Shown here: positions 21,917-34,202 of the stretch, in pieces
Numbering within the stretch: position 1 is the first letter of the stretch
Layout of the letters: every line of letters begins with the position of its first letter
Origin: Tetrapyrgos nigripes
Lineage: Eukaryota > Basidiomycota > Agaricomycetes > Agaricales > Campanellaceae
Direction of reading: 5' to 3'
Length of the DNA: 64,000 nucleotides
Assembly (NCBI GenBank): GCA_013368315.1
Contig: JAACJM010000005.1
Coordinates: 310,001 to 374,000, forward strand
Translations under genes and position numbers: made by a program
The notes under the pieces: model-generated
What the model saw: only the letters and a program-made list of their open reading frames with translations
The model's database searches: none
What the model was told of the DNA's origin: nothing

Positions 21917-24349
21917 TCAAGCAGATGTAGCAGAAGGTGCTGGTACGGGTTCTCCAGGATGGGCAGCGATCCATTTGTCCGAGTAGAGTGGTGGGGAGGA
22001 AAGGACGCTATATCATCGAAGGGTGAGTGTTGCAGTACTCGAATTTAGCTGCGCAAATTCAATCACTTTGCAAGGGCATCTTCATCCAGAGGCGGCTGAG
22101 CACCAGTACCAATTAAAGTCTTCGACCCGAAACTGGGTACGCCATCAGCAAGAACGAATACATAGGCTGGTCCTGGAGAGTAGATGGTCGCAGACGGGGG
22201 ACCTGTAACAGTCAGTTTCGCCTTGTCGTCAGAGAGTTCTGATACAAGGCCAACAAGACGCTGGTCCATGTGTACACCGTGCGTGGCAAAACCAAAGTCC
22301 ATGATAACGACTGTAGGGAGGTGAGTGACGACTTAATTTTGTTCCTCTCTAGTAATAGGCAGCTTACCAGAAACATTTTCCGCTCCTGCAGGAAGATCAA
22401 TGTCAAGTGTAATCTTGGCGTTGTAATCAAAAGTTTTGGGCAAACTAGTATAGGTAGGACGAGGCTTCTCCATATACGGTGGAGATAGCCATTCCAATCT
22501 AGAAAGGTCATCGTAAGCATCATGGTCCTTTTCTCCATCTGCACTTCAACGTTTCCTTTACCTATACTCAGTTGGATAGGGGCCCTCTGTCGTCACATCG
22601 AGAAAGTTCGGATTAGATCCAGCTAGCAAAATCGTCCCGTTCGGAGTCAAACTCGACGTAGAATGATACATTCTCGGAATCTCCGACGTAGGAAGCGCTT
22701 CTTGAGCAAATCGTTTACCGAGAGGCGCAGTAGGATCATAGAGAGCAGGTGTGAGTGCAGCAGGATCGTTGTCGCTCGTGGCAAGCCCCGTCAGCGCGCC
22801 ATTGACAATCGTCACCCGTCCATCCGGAAGAAGTATGAGTTCCGCGATAATTCTTGGCCCGGGCATATGTTCGACTTGCCATCCCGCAGAGATACCTTCA
22901 TCGTTGAGTACCATCCTCACACACTGGTCCGACGCTGGAAATTGTGAAAACGATGCTCCTGGCTGGAATAATGCCAAGTCATCGTCAATTACAGATCCGC
23001 CGCAGATTAAGACTTCAGGTGTGTAATTGTTTTCAGGTGTGAGTGGGAGGAGAGTGGCTCCAGCTGATATTGGGGAGCTGTGTACGCAGGCATGACCAAT
23101 GAGTAACTCAGCATACCAAATCGACTTGGACTTACCTGATCCGAACACCATTGGGAATGCCAGGAAGACTTCGTACTTCTTTATTCGTTTTCCAGTCGAA
23201 AATTATTGCTTGCGTGTTGGCAGCGATGAAGAGGTTTCCATCTGGGAGCGTGATGACGATTGGGAAATAATTGTCGTTGAGAGTGTTCTGCAAGAATGAG
23301 CTATAGATTGGGGTGCCATTGTGACCTGTGCAACGATCACATGTGTAAGCACCAGCAAACGGAACTCGGGAAACAAAGCATACCATGAATGTTCTTGGGA
23401 GGGAAAAACTCGTATGTGGGGTTGATGACGGTCGAGTTGTTGATGATCCTAGTGTTTTCATGATTATATTGCATACTTTGCAGGTCAAATAATGAGCGAT
23501 TTCTTACCCACCGTCCCAGGAACCACTGATGATGGATTTGATCAGTACTTGTTCTTCCTTCTGAATCATCGTTTCCCGTGAATGTACTCACCCGAATAAT
23601 AGCACGGACCCATCTTCAAGTCGAGCCTGCAGATGCAGATCAGTAGTAAGTATCCATTAACTCTTAAATGATTGGGAAAGGACTGACGGACGAAGTATAC
23701 CACCTTAACGATGCCATCCGACGTACACGCTGGTCCTCAACCACGTCACACTTTCCGTCTTCACAAGGATCAAACAAACGGATCGAAGCCAAGCCATTTT
23801 CCCCTGCAAAGGTCATTCATAAAGGGTGATGCATCGACGGAATAGCTCAAGGAGAATCTTACCGACGGGTACGATTAGGACAGGATTACCACCAGAACTG
23901 ACCATTGTCCCATTGGACAAGAAACTCCCAGTACCGCACCAAGTGTTGCTGGTAGGGTTCAAAGGACGAACTGTTCTAGTGACGAGGTTCAGTTCAGCAC
24001 CCCAAGCAACATGGCCGTTGGTCTGGAGAGGGTTGCTTTCACTGTGTCAATAGTAGGCATCAATGATTCGACTCATTGCCAAACCCAGGAAGGAACCACC
24101 TACACTCTATCAAAGATCATTACAGTTGTCTCAGAGACGACAGCGAGCTCGAGTGCACTGACTCCTGAAAGTCTGCAAGTGGGGAGAAAAGTCTTATTAC
24201 CAGGCACTCAAAGTGGATAGACGCGTAATAACGAACCCATCCTGTACCAAAGACCACTGGCCGGAAGCGTATTGGGCTTGGGTAGCAATTGATCCAACGA
24301 GGACAGCGATGAGCAGAGGACGAAATAGAAATGCAGACGAGAGCTTCAT
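21917..24349 (-). CDS. Glyoxal oxidase, copy 3
   Basis: A secreted copper-radical oxidase of the same make-up as copy 1. It has the signal peptide MKLSSAFLFRPLLIAVLVGS, the radical cysteine in NTWCGTGSF, tyrosine in LRWYTSS, ligands in RMYHS and FATHGVHMDQR, and the C-terminal PPLDEDALA exon. The loop after the VNGALTG segment is shorter than in the sister copies (GLATSDNDPAALTPALYDP), with the TKD/VRDPIG segment removed in frame. The tail of that exon is also distinctive (NPNFLDVTTEGPYPTEYR). A TATTTAAG box is at 24,403-24,410. Frames look open, so I call it intact, though every junction was not checked. Confidence 0.85.
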
Positions 24350-24402
24350 TGCCAGAGATTCTGCCAAAGTAGTAGGCAGGTAGGTACCTGTCGTTGACCA
24401 AA

Positions 24403-24410
24403 CTTAAATA
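24403..24410 (-). promoter_or_regulatory. TATA-like box of oxidase copy 3
   Basis: TATTTAAG about 55-60 bp upstream of the ATG at 24,349, in the same position as in the sister copies. Confidence 0.55.
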
Positions 24411-24818
24411 CCTCGCCGTTGGATTTTGGTTGGATTTGTTCTGCTTAGGGCACTTCTTTCTCCCACTCGAGCGCTGTTTCAACCCCTGGAGAAGCATTTA
24501 GTGAATCAGAATACGGTTCGTCCTGCAATCTTTTGCCGCTTTTTCCGCAATTAGATGGTATGAGGTTGCTTTCTAAGATTCTATGATGGACAAAGATAGA
24601 GAGCGTGAGTAGTACTAGGGAAGAACTTTCAAGGACTAGGTGATATGACTGACCCTGGGGCCTGAGTTCATCTGGCCGTCACCAATTAACCGCAGTTATC
24701 GGGAAATACGAAGACATTAAGAAACGGTACAGATCAAGGGGCCGTCACGTACCGTCTCGGTATTTGGGAGCTCCTTAAGGTCTTGTTATTCTTTCAATGG
24801 CACTCATAAGTGTGTCTT

Positions 24819-25398
24819 CTACGGAAAACTGAATGTGGACTCTTCAAGTGATTTGAGGCAATAATAGGCAATAATCCGGAGGGTAGATTGTGATGGCCCT
24901 GGTCGTCGCAAGTGAAAGCAAGACGCGACCCAGACGCGACGAGTTTCGATGTAATCGTTCAAGACCATACAGTCATTTGTACAAACTTCAAGTACCTTCA
25001 CGAGGATCATATATGTAAAGCGTTGCTGCAGAACAATGTATCCGTCCATGCAAGGGTAGTTGCAGTGGAAGTAGGCGTAGCCGCGTAGCAGTTGGAGCGG
25101 AATGTCGATGTGATAGTCCGAGAAGTAGATGTACTGCCAACATCCTCGTCTTCTCCCCAATAGCCTTCTTCTGCATCTCAATCGTCCTCTCATCCTTCTT
25201 CTTCTCCACCAACTCCTCGTAGTCGTCTTCGGTCTTTTTAAGAGCTTTTATAACGTCGTTTCCCCCAACTCCGAGTCGGCATACTTGGCTTGAAAGGATT
25301 CGTATTTCGCGCAGTGAGTGAGGAGAATTGGGAGTGCTGAGTGTTGGCCCTTGGGTTGGGTGAGTTTGAAAACGACCGAGCTCTTCTGCATGTTGCAC
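24819..25398 (-). CDS. Coiled-coil hypothetical, copy B
   Basis: The less decayed copy of the coiled-coil sequence at 19.96-20.52 kb. One frame starts MQHAEELGRFQTHPTQG and runs through ALKKTEDDYEELVEKKKDER into EMQKKAIGEKTRMLAVHLLL. The part after it is open in more than one frame, so the end is uncertain. It is divergent from the F-box-like sequence starting near 25.56 kb, with little more than 160 bp between them. No function can be given. Confidence 0.35.
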
Positions 25399-25557
25399 AG
25401 TTTGAAAAATAAACTGATCTTTGAGGACTTGATTCTGCGCTTCAGAGGCAGAGAGAGAGAGGTGTACAGAGTAGCGGTGGAGGCTTGAGCTCTCGGTGAG
25501 AGAGAGCGGTCAGCTGCCTATTACGCAGTGAACGCGTGATTTCGGAACCACGCTGAA

Positions 25558-27021
25558 TACATCCCCTTCAGTGTTCACCGACCTTCCAGACGACGTCCTG
25601 CTCATACTCACACCATATCTGGACGATATTTGGCATTCTTTTGCCCTGCTCAACTCGAGATGTCGTGCAGCGACTTGGACTTGGAATAGGGAAAAAATAC
25701 TTGGTGATCAATAAGTAGGTCGGGTGTTCTGACGATGTTGAAGGAACCTACCAAGGAACTTCTTACTGCTATTAGGTGTGTAGGCTACCTCTTTACTTAT
25801 CTAGGGCCAGTGCTGACAGACCATTATCTTTAGAAAGCTCTGGATCACCGCCGACGCTCTCCCAGACCTCTCAGCCAAACCATCCAACACCACACCCTTG
25901 ATCTTCCCTGTCCTAGACGGCCTAAACATGGCTCTGATCTTTCGACGAAGCCTCAGCTTTTCAATTAATGGTACCCCTTCCTCCCCGCCACCCATCCTCC
26001 ATACCCTCAAGCTCGATAATGTCAACTTTACCGATTTCAGCTTTGAATTGGTCACCTGTATTATAAGCCCTCGAAATCCTTCATATCACATGGAAAAATT
26101 CCTCGAAAGATCGCAAGTCTTCTCCCAAGGCTTGCGAATCGATGGCCAAGCTGATCAGGGCTCCAAGACGTGTACGCACTCTGCGAAGCCTCGTACTCGA
26201 TTTTTCGGAAAACGCGGATGTGAAGAGTGGGTTTGATGTACGGACGTTGGCGGCTGGGGATGGGGATGAAGGAGATGGAGGAGATGGCCTCGACACCCTC
26301 GCTTGGGCAAATTAGAGAAAGCTTCGGATAATGGTCGACGTGGATAAAAAATCTACCCTCTGGAAGCCGGTTAGAGTTTTGGAGGCTATTGGGGATATAT
26401 TCCCCAGTCTTGAAAAGCTCGAGTTCATTACGAAGCCTACAAAGTATTATGATGATATGGCCAAGTACACGGTGAGTTGACCGTACTACCTCTCATCCCA
26501 CTGATCTCATCCCACCTCATCTATGACTTTATGCTTATCAGCCGAGAATCCTCTTTCACCTCCCCAAACTCAGAACCCTCCGCCGCCCCACTCTCTCCCT
26601 CGATCTCGAACAAGACGCCAACGACAAGCTCGACACAGACCACGATCGCGACTTGTTCAGGTACAACCGTTGTTTACACCGACGTCACGCCGCAGCGAAG
26701 GAAATTGCCAACGTCGATGTTATTGGGAACATCAGTTTAAAGACAATGAGGGGAATGAGATGTGGCATTTTTTTTGTGATCGAGAAGGATGATAATAATA
26801 ATGATACCGAGGGAACGGGGGTCCAGGGCCAGTGTAGTAGGGAAGGAAGGGCAAGGATGGTAAAGACAAAGCCTAAAGGTAGAGTGGTGGATGAAGATCG
26901 GAGAGGAGTTTGGGCGGAGCTGCCTGGGGGCATCGGTCCCGATGGGATGATAGGAGATACGAGGATGGAAACTTTTAGGCCTGGAAGGAGCGAAGTGTAT
27001 AGTGATCCTGGTTCGGATTGA
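25558..27021 (+). pseudogene. F-box-like protein with Leu-rich repeats, copy B, damaged
   Basis: The plus strand reads SVFTDLPDDVLLILTPYLDD and then WHSFALLNSRCRAATW (about 25,570-25,680). This is the pattern of the F-box-like domains that open many basidiomycete F-box/LRR proteins, which are substrate receptors of SCF ubiquitin ligases. Leu-rich text follows (ILHTLKLDNVNFTDFSFELV, LRSLVLDFSENADVK, LEKLEFITKP). A clean intron lies at about 26,472-26,541, before PRILFHLPKLRTLRRPTL. Against copy A, a 2-bp loss near 26,050 shifts the frame, and an in-frame TAG lies near 26,311. I therefore call it a pseudogene. Confidence 0.6.
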
Positions 27022-28087
27022 AATCTGACTTGAAGTGGCGTGAGTGAAAGAGGGAAAGAAGGAAAGGCAAGTGTTTTCTTCTTTCTGATTTCTGTGCGTC
27101 ACATGTTTTCTAACTAAAGGCTAGAAGAACTGCTACGTGCTGTAGCTTCTGTTTTGGTTTAGAGAATCACTGCCATGGGCCAAGGGTCTCTCGAGTGGAA
27201 AAATCTAGTTCTGGTACAGCTTGTAAACTGTGTATGCTATGTACTAGTGTAACGTGTTATGTTTGCCTTCATGTTGTACATCTTGCCCTGATTTTGCCTA
27301 TTGCCAATTACTACGTATCTACTATCAAGCCGTCCGCCATTCTCGCGTGTCTATGTCCCATTGCGTGTTGGGCCGTAATAGACAAAAGGGAGTGTACACT
27401 GTACACTGTACACACCGTGTAGGGTCCCAGAGAAGAGGTCGACAGATGTATGTACGTTTGAAGCACCAGGTTGTAAATGGAATGTTATAAACAGCGTAGA
27501 CTCGTAACCAGCCGTCCTGTGGAAAGTTTGATGACAGTCGACCAAAGCCCCAGCGGAGCCCGACGGACTGATCGACTGTCATCAGTGCTCTTGCGAAAGA
27601 CTGGTAACGAGTCTATAAACAGCGCAGTTAACGATATCCAAGAGCAACAGTACGAGACGCTGAGCACTCGGTCTCTTGCAATTGCTTGGGGTCGACAACC
27701 GTGACACAGCTGGCAGCAGTGGCAGGTGAGCCTAACTGGGATGGAACTTTGCGTGGGCACTAGCCGTGGCCTGGATTTCCAGAGACGATAACTTTGATTG
27801 GTACCCGTAACCTGATAGTAACATGTATAGTCCTCAATTGACTGGCAAGCGCTACTTAGTACTACTAGTAGTAGCCTTAATCTCCTCTTCATCATCATAA
27901 ACAAGCTTGGGTTCCAGAAAACCATCCAAAACAGCATATGTATGACCTAGAACCGCCGCGTCCTCCTCAAATCTTCTAGTACTACAGTAACAAAAGCGAC
28001 CATAGGACTACGACAAGTATGAAATGTGTACATTGTGATTGATAGAGCGTCATATAGATACAAGGCTGAAGAACCAGCCCCAATAAA
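27022..28087. other. Spacer at the end of the segmental repeat
   Basis: No gene is supported. A GTACACT triplet repeat occurs at about 27,392-27,412. From 27,657 to about 28,085 the sequence matches 21,500-21,915, which is the junction between repeat units. Confidence 0.5.
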
Positions 28088-30607
28088 TCAAGCAGATAAA
28101 GGTGCTGGGACTGGTTCTCCAGGATGAACAGCGATCCATTTGTCCCAGTAGAGAGGTGGGGAGGAAAGGACACTATATAATCGAAGGGTGAGTGTTACAG
28201 TACTAGAATCCAGCTGCGAAAATTCACTCACTTTGCAAGAGCATCTTCATCCAGAGGCGGCTGAGCACCAGTACCAATTAAAGTCTTCGATCCGAAACTG
28301 GGTACGCCATCAGCAAGGACGAATACAAAAGCTGGTCCTGGAGAGTAGATGGTTGCAGATGGGGGACCTGTAACAGTCAGTTTCGTCTTGTCGTCAGAGA
28401 GTTCCGATACGAGGCCAACAAGACGCTGTTGCATGTGTACACCGTGCGTGGCGAAACCGAAGTCCATGATAACGACTATAGGCAGGTGAGTGAGGACCTA
28501 ATTTTGTTCCACTCTAGTAGTAGGCAGCTTACCAGAAACATTCTGTGCTCCTGTAGGAAGATCAACGTCAAGTGTGATCTTGGCTTTGTAGTCAAAGGTT
28601 CTGGGCAAGCCACTATAAGTGGGACGAGGCTTCTCCATATATGGTGGAGATAGCCATTCCAATCTAGCAAGATCATCGTAAGCCTGATCCATCTGCACTT
28701 CAACGTTTCCTTTACCTATACTCAGTCGGATAGAGGTGGGTCTCCACATCGAGATTCGGATTAGATCCAGCTAACAAAATCGTCCCATTCGGAGTCAAAC
28801 TCGACGTAGAATGATACAATCTCGCAATGTCCGACGTAGGAAGCCCTTCTTGAGTGAATCGTTCACCAAGAGGCGCAGTGGGATCATAAAGAGCAGGTGT
28901 AAACGCTGGATGATCCTGGTCAGCCTCGCCGACTTGATCTTTCGTCTGTATGCGTATGCACTTCAGTATAAAACAAGACGAATAGCCCAACTGGAATAAC
29001 GGGACGACGGAAAGACGTACAAATCCATATCCAGCAATACCCGTCTGCGCACCATTCACTACCGTCACTCGACCATCGGGAAGGAGGATGAGTTCCACCA
29101 TAATCCTTGGCTCGGGCATATGTTCGACTTGCCATCCCGCAGCGATACCTTCATCGTTGAGTGCCATCCTCACACACTGGTCCGATGCTGGAGATTGTGA
29201 AGACATCATTCCTGAATTGAACAACACCGAATCGTCGTCGAGTGTAGACCCGCCGCAGATTAAGACTTCAGGTGTGTAGTTGTTTTCAGGTGTGAGTGGT
29301 AGGAGAGTGGCCCCAGCTGAGAGTGGGGAACTGTATACAATTACGCACACTAGTGAGTATCTCGATATTCTTAATATTTGCAAAATCATGGATTTACCTG
29401 ATCCGAACACCATTAGGAATGCCAGGAAGACTTCGTACTTCTTTATTCGTTTTCCAGTCGAAAATCATTGCTTGCGTGTTGGCAGCGATGAAGATGTTTC
29501 CATCTGGGAGCGTGATGACGATTGGGAAATGATTGGCGTTGAGAGTGTTCTGCAGGAATGGGCTGTAGATTGGGGTGCCGTTGTGACCTATATAACGATG
29601 ACATGGATTAAGCACCAGCAAATGGAACTCGGGAAACAATGCATACCATGAATGTTCTTGGGAGGGTAAAACTCGTATGTGGGGTTGATGATGGTCGAGT
29701 TGTCGATGACCCTAGTGTTTTCATGATCATATTAGAGACTTTTCAACTCAAATAATGAGCGATTTCTTACCCTGTATCCCACGAACCACTGTATATGATG
29801 GATTGGATCAGTAGTTGTTCGTCCTTCCAAATGATCGTTTCCCGTGAATACACTCACCCAAATAGTAGCACGGACCCATCTTCAAGTCGAGCCTGCAGAT
29901 GCAGATCAGTATTCATTAACTTCTCTGACATGGGTGGAAAAGGACTGACGGACGAAAGATACCACCTTAACGATCCCAGACGACGCACACGCGGGTCTTC
30001 CAAGACATCGCAATTTCCGTCTTCACAAGGCTCAAACAAGCGGACTGCAGCCAAGCCATTTTCCCCTTCAAAGGTCATTCAGAAAGGAGGATGCATCGAC
30101 AGAATAGCTCAAAAATCTTACCGATGGGTACGATTCGCACAGGAGTACCCCCAGAACTGACCATAGTCCCATTGGACAAGAAACTCCCAGTGGCGCACCA
30201 AGTGTTACTGGTAGGGTTCAGAGGACGAACTGTTCTAGTGACGAGGTTCAGTTCAGCACCCCAAGCAACATGACCGTTGGTTTGGAGGGGGTTGTGTTCA
30301 CTGTGTCAATAGTATGCATCAATGATTCGAGTCACTGCCGAACCCAGGAAGGAATCACATACACTTTATCGAAGATCATTGCAGTTGTCTCTGAGACGAC
30401 GGCGAGCTCGAGTGCACTGACTCCTGAAAGTCTGCAAGTGGAAGAAGAGTCTTATTACCAGGTGCTCAAAGTGGATAGATGCGTAATAACGAACCCATCC
30501 TGTTCCAAAGACCACTGGCCGGAAGCATATTGAGCATAGGTAGCAATCGATCCGACGAGGACAGAGATGAGCAGAGGGCGAAATGGGAATGCAGATGAGA
30601 ACTTCAT
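28088..30607 (-). CDS. Glyoxal oxidase, copy 4
   Basis: A secreted copper-radical oxidase with signal peptide MKFSSAFPFRPLLISVLVGS. The cysteine and tyrosine exons (LRWYLSS), the RLYHS and FATHGVHM ligand segments, and the final short exon are all present. The last two differ slightly from the sisters (HMQQR for HMDQR). It has the intron that copies 1 and 7 lack, between AGYGF and TKDQVGEADQDHPAF. Both the flanking sequence and that intron are close to copy 8 on the opposite arm. The TATA-like box is at 30,659-30,666. It appears intact. Confidence 0.85.
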
Positions 30608-30658
30608 TGTCAGAGATTCTGCCAAGAAGCAGTAGACAGGTACCTGTCGTTGACTGAA

Positions 30659-30666
30659 CTTAAATA
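30659..30666 (-). promoter_or_regulatory. TATA-like box of oxidase copy 4
   Basis: TATTTAAG about 52-60 bp upstream of the ATG at 30,607, matching the other copies in sequence and spacing. Confidence 0.55.
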
Positions 30667-31924
30667 CCTCGCCGTTGGATTTATTCTGCTCAGCGCACTT
30701 CTTTCTCCCACTCGCTGCTTCGACCCCACCTGAGAAGCCTGCTGGTATCATTTAGTACATCAGAATACGGCTCGTCCTACACTCTTCTGCCGCTGCTTCC
30801 CACAATTAGACGGTATGAGGTTTCTTCTAATGGATTTTAGGATGGACAAAGATAGAGAGCGTGAGTAGCACTATGGAAAGAACTAAGTGGTATGACTGAC
30901 CTGAGGCATTTTCTCTCTACCGTTTCGGTGTTTCGGAGCTCCTCAATGTCTTCTTATTTCCCGGGACCGATCATTCAAGGGTTCATTTCAAACGTTTCGT
31001 GATACATACTTCTCTGGGCTCCTCACGCTGCCAGTAGTTTGACGCTACCCCTGCCGCGAGACTCGAGTCACGACGACAACACGGCGAGCTGACTGAGTTA
31101 GGTGGCTCACAACGTATAGTGCCCTAAAATACCGAATAAAGCACTAAAAAACATCATTCAAGGACATTGTCGACCCCCATAACTGGACAAAAAGGGCACG
31201 GACCTTGAAAAACGGACTAGTGTTGAGGCAGTAGGCACCCGCACGCCCCCGAATACCATTCATCATGTCCTCGATTGTTTTGAGCGCGACAACTCCAAGG
31301 CGTCATGTTGCTTAAAAGCGCAACGCAAAAAGGCTCGTGGGTGGTCACGCCTAGTCATCCCGGCGTCACTGACAGTTATATCCCAACGGAAACGCATATG
31401 GAGTCTGGACCCAACGGCAGCAGCTTGCTTGATCTATCCAATATCCCTGGCTGTAGCCAAAGAATGCATTGCAATAGTAATGATGCGCAAGCGGTACGAA
31501 AAGTGGCCGTTAATGGGTCGGAACAAAAGAGGTACGATAGGTTACTCAGAGCAGTCACTACGGTTTGAAATCTGAAGTACGCTCTGAGCTTGGTTATAGC
31601 CGGCCCCTTGCAGTTGTCCAGGACAAAGGATGGAGTAGCAGACAGATGGATGATAGGAAATGGCAGAGTCAGAACGCAGTAGGTAACGGCAGTTGAAAAA
31701 GACGTATACGAACAAGCCAGGTAAAGGAACGTGATACGCGGGCAAAGACAACTTTCTCGATAGCTGGACAACAACAACAACACTTAGGCAAGATGTACAA
31801 GTAGTACTAATACTTCACGCAGACCGCACAAAACAACTGTGCCCGTAAGATACAAATTGTAACACTCTAATCCGCTCAAGAAAGCATAACGACTCTAAAC
31901 AGAAACATGGGCACTGAGCAGACG
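30667..31924. other. Upstream oxidase block, then spacer to ZUO1
   Basis: 30.67-31.22 kb repeats the upstream block seen at the other oxidase copies, including a GAGCTGACTGAGTTAGGTGG segment near 31,085. This is where the minus-strand array ends. From 31.25 to 31.92 kb I see no gene; an 87-codon plus-strand frame at 31,305 shows no motif. Confidence 0.5.
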
Positions 31925-33427
31925 TTACGCTGCGTTTCCATTACCGACAACACCCTCCTCAGTAGCCCTAGCGGCTCTTCTAGCCTTTTTGGCAGCGTTG
32001 GCAGCAGCAGCCTTTGCCTTCTTGGCTTCTGCTTTGGCTACCTGGAGAGCGTGTCAAGTCAGAACAAGAAAAAAATACATGGAGTAGGTCGAAGATACGA
32101 ACCTTTTCCTCTTCCTCCTTCTTCCTCTTTTCCTCCTCTTCCTGTTCCTTACTCTTCTTAGGCGTAGCAGCCCCGGAAGCAGGTGCGGATCTGGCAGCTT
32201 TCTTGGCTTCACGGGCTTGCTTCTCCTCTTGTTTAATACGCTTGATGCGGGGGTCAAGGCTACAGGGCATGGAAGGTGAGTGAGGAGGTATATAAGCGCA
32301 CAGCCCGTGAAGGACGTACCTCAACGCCAAATCAACAATTTGTCTTAGACGAGCAGTATCCTCCTTCTTTCTGCGTGCGCGCTCAGCTTTGTTCTTCTTC
32401 TCCGTGTACCGTTTGTCGTCACGGCTACAAAAACCTCATAGGTCAGTAGCTGTACACAAAAGTGAAAAAAAAAACCAACTCACTTGTCACTCCCCTCATT
32501 AACCTCCTTATCCAACCACTCAAAACTCCTCCAACTATCAAAGTTGTACCAAAAGTCGTAAAACCCTTCAACGTGTTCCTTGCTCGCGTCAACAGCGCCA
32601 AGCATCGGAACGGGTTGTTTCCTCGAGAACCGGGCCTCTCTCTCAAACACTGGTCCGAAAGCTTTGAAAAAGTCCATTTTTTGGCTTTTAAAAGACGCTG
32701 CGGTGGGCGTCTCTTCTTGCTCCTCGACAAGCTGATGATCGACAGAGTCGTATTGACGACGTTTTTCGGGGTGGTTAAGGACCTCGTGGGCTTTGGAGAT
32801 ACATTTGAAGAAGGCGTCGTCGTTGGTGTTGAGGTTTAGGCCGGTGAGGAGAGAGGAGGTAGATTGGGGAGTAACGGTCGTGGTGACCTTTTTGTCCGGG
32901 TGGTGTTTGAGGACTTTTTTGCGGTCTGTGAAAGAGAGGAAATCGATATGATGCCTCGACACAAAACGGTCAAGGACGTACGCGCGATCTTAATCTGCTC
33001 TGGTGTAGCTTTATATCTGAGATGAGAAAGACCCAATACAGCGTAATAATCGTGTTTCTGCGATGCGATACGATTTTTTTCAGTTTTTTGCTCAACTGTA
33101 AAATAAATAAAAAAAGGCACGCACCTTCCATTCCTTCGGATCCAGAGACAACAGCTCCTCCGTCTCAGGCTCATCACCCACACCAAGATCATCCTCCCCA
33201 CTCTTCGAAGTAGAAGCTTGAAGCTCCTCTAAACGCTGACGCTCCTTCTCCACAAACTCATCGTGCTTGTCAAACGAGTGACCATGGTGAACAGTTAGAC
33301 GGAGATGAGAGACGAATGCGGGACCAGTGGGTAGCAGACGACGAGTAGAAGGAGAAGCGATTTTTGCACCAGAGGATTGAGGTAAAGAGTAGGATTTTGG
33401 GATGGAGTTGGTTTGGATGGTAGCCAT
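31925..33427 (-). CDS. ZUO1: Zuotin, ribosome-associated J-domain co-chaperone
   Basis: A J-protein that with Ssz1 forms the ribosome-associated complex and stimulates Hsp70 on nascent chains. Six exons join in frame: 33427-33125, 33057-32982, 32925-32484, 32424-32320, 32259-32103 and 32041-31925. They encode 399 residues; yeast zuotin has 433. Residues from about 102 form the J domain (KHDYYAVLGLSHLRYKATPE) with the HPD triad at 135-137. Then comes the zuotin-homology segment (FGPVFEREARFS, FYDFWYNFDSWRSFEW). After it come DPRIKRIKQEEK and a long Lys/Glu/Ala-rich charged tail that in yeast binds ribosomal RNA. No SANT domains are present, as is normal for fungi. It is divergent from URM1. 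Confidence 0.95.
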
Positions 33428-33553
33428 GGCGTAATGGCGGTCGTGTGCGGTAGGAAAAAAAATCTGTGTTGGTTTCTCACGGCAAAACGCCTGCCGTTAT
33501 GTAATTTCTCAAATCTTATCCTCTTACTGCCATCTATCTCCCTCGGCTCACAG
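33428..33553. promoter_or_regulatory. Bidirectional ZUO1/URM1 promoter
   Basis: Only 126 bp separate the two start codons, so the two genes must share or overlap promoters and 5' leaders. No TATA box is visible. Confidence 0.6.
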
Positions 33554-33954
33554 ATGCCTCTTACCGTTCGCATCGAATTCGGAGGAGGACTCGAATTGCT
33601 GTTTTCTAACGAGAAGAAGCACAAGTTGACGATTCCAAATATGGTTCCGAAGGATAACGATACGAAAATACCACCCGATTCGTCGAAAGAAGTCAAGCCT
33701 GCGGACGTGGATTACCTGATCCATTATCTGCGAGATCATTTGTTGAAAGAAAGGCCATCGCTTTTTATGGAGAATAGTACTGTGTAGGTTGGACTCTCTT
33801 TTTGTGTTTGATACGAGTTCGAGCGTTCCTCCTCAGGCGGCCAGGAATCTTAGTTCTCATAAACGATACGGATTGGGAACTAGAGGGAGAGGGAGAATAC
33901 GAGCTGAAAGATAATGACGAAATCATCTTGATATCAACCTTGCACGGTGGATAG
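33554..33954 (+). CDS. URM1: Ubiquitin-related modifier 1
   Basis: A sulfur carrier for tRNA wobble-uridine thiolation and a protein modifier. Exons 33554-33783 and 33837-33954 join ([11 protein letters not shown]) to give 115 residues, near the usual 100-115. The N-terminus ([19 protein letters not shown]) is a beta-grasp start. The central helix region includes [11 protein letters not shown] and ERPSLFM. The end [14 protein letters not shown] carries the C-terminal Gly-Gly that is activated by the E1-like Uba4. The start chosen is the only ATG consistent with family length. An intact gene. Confidence 0.95.
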
Positions 33955-34202
33955 TTGTCGTGTTGTCCGGAACGTTCTCCTTTCGCTTTGCGCAGTGTGT
34001 ATCTCAATGTATTTTGCTATTTTTATGTCGCCAGCAAAGTTTTTGACGGTAAGGATACGTCCTTCATGACTCTTCTCCATTACTAACAGGACTCCTTCAC
34101 AGGGCAGTAGGCATCTTGAAATTACGCGTGTATACGTATTAGGGTTCATATTAGTGCTATGTACAGTATACTCAAGTGGCAACGAAAGCAAATCCCAATC
34201 AA

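Noticed and set aside
27380..27425. GTACACT repeats as an operator-like palindrome
   Set aside because: Only three short units in a gene-free spacer with no promoter nearby; a simple-sequence explanation is enough.
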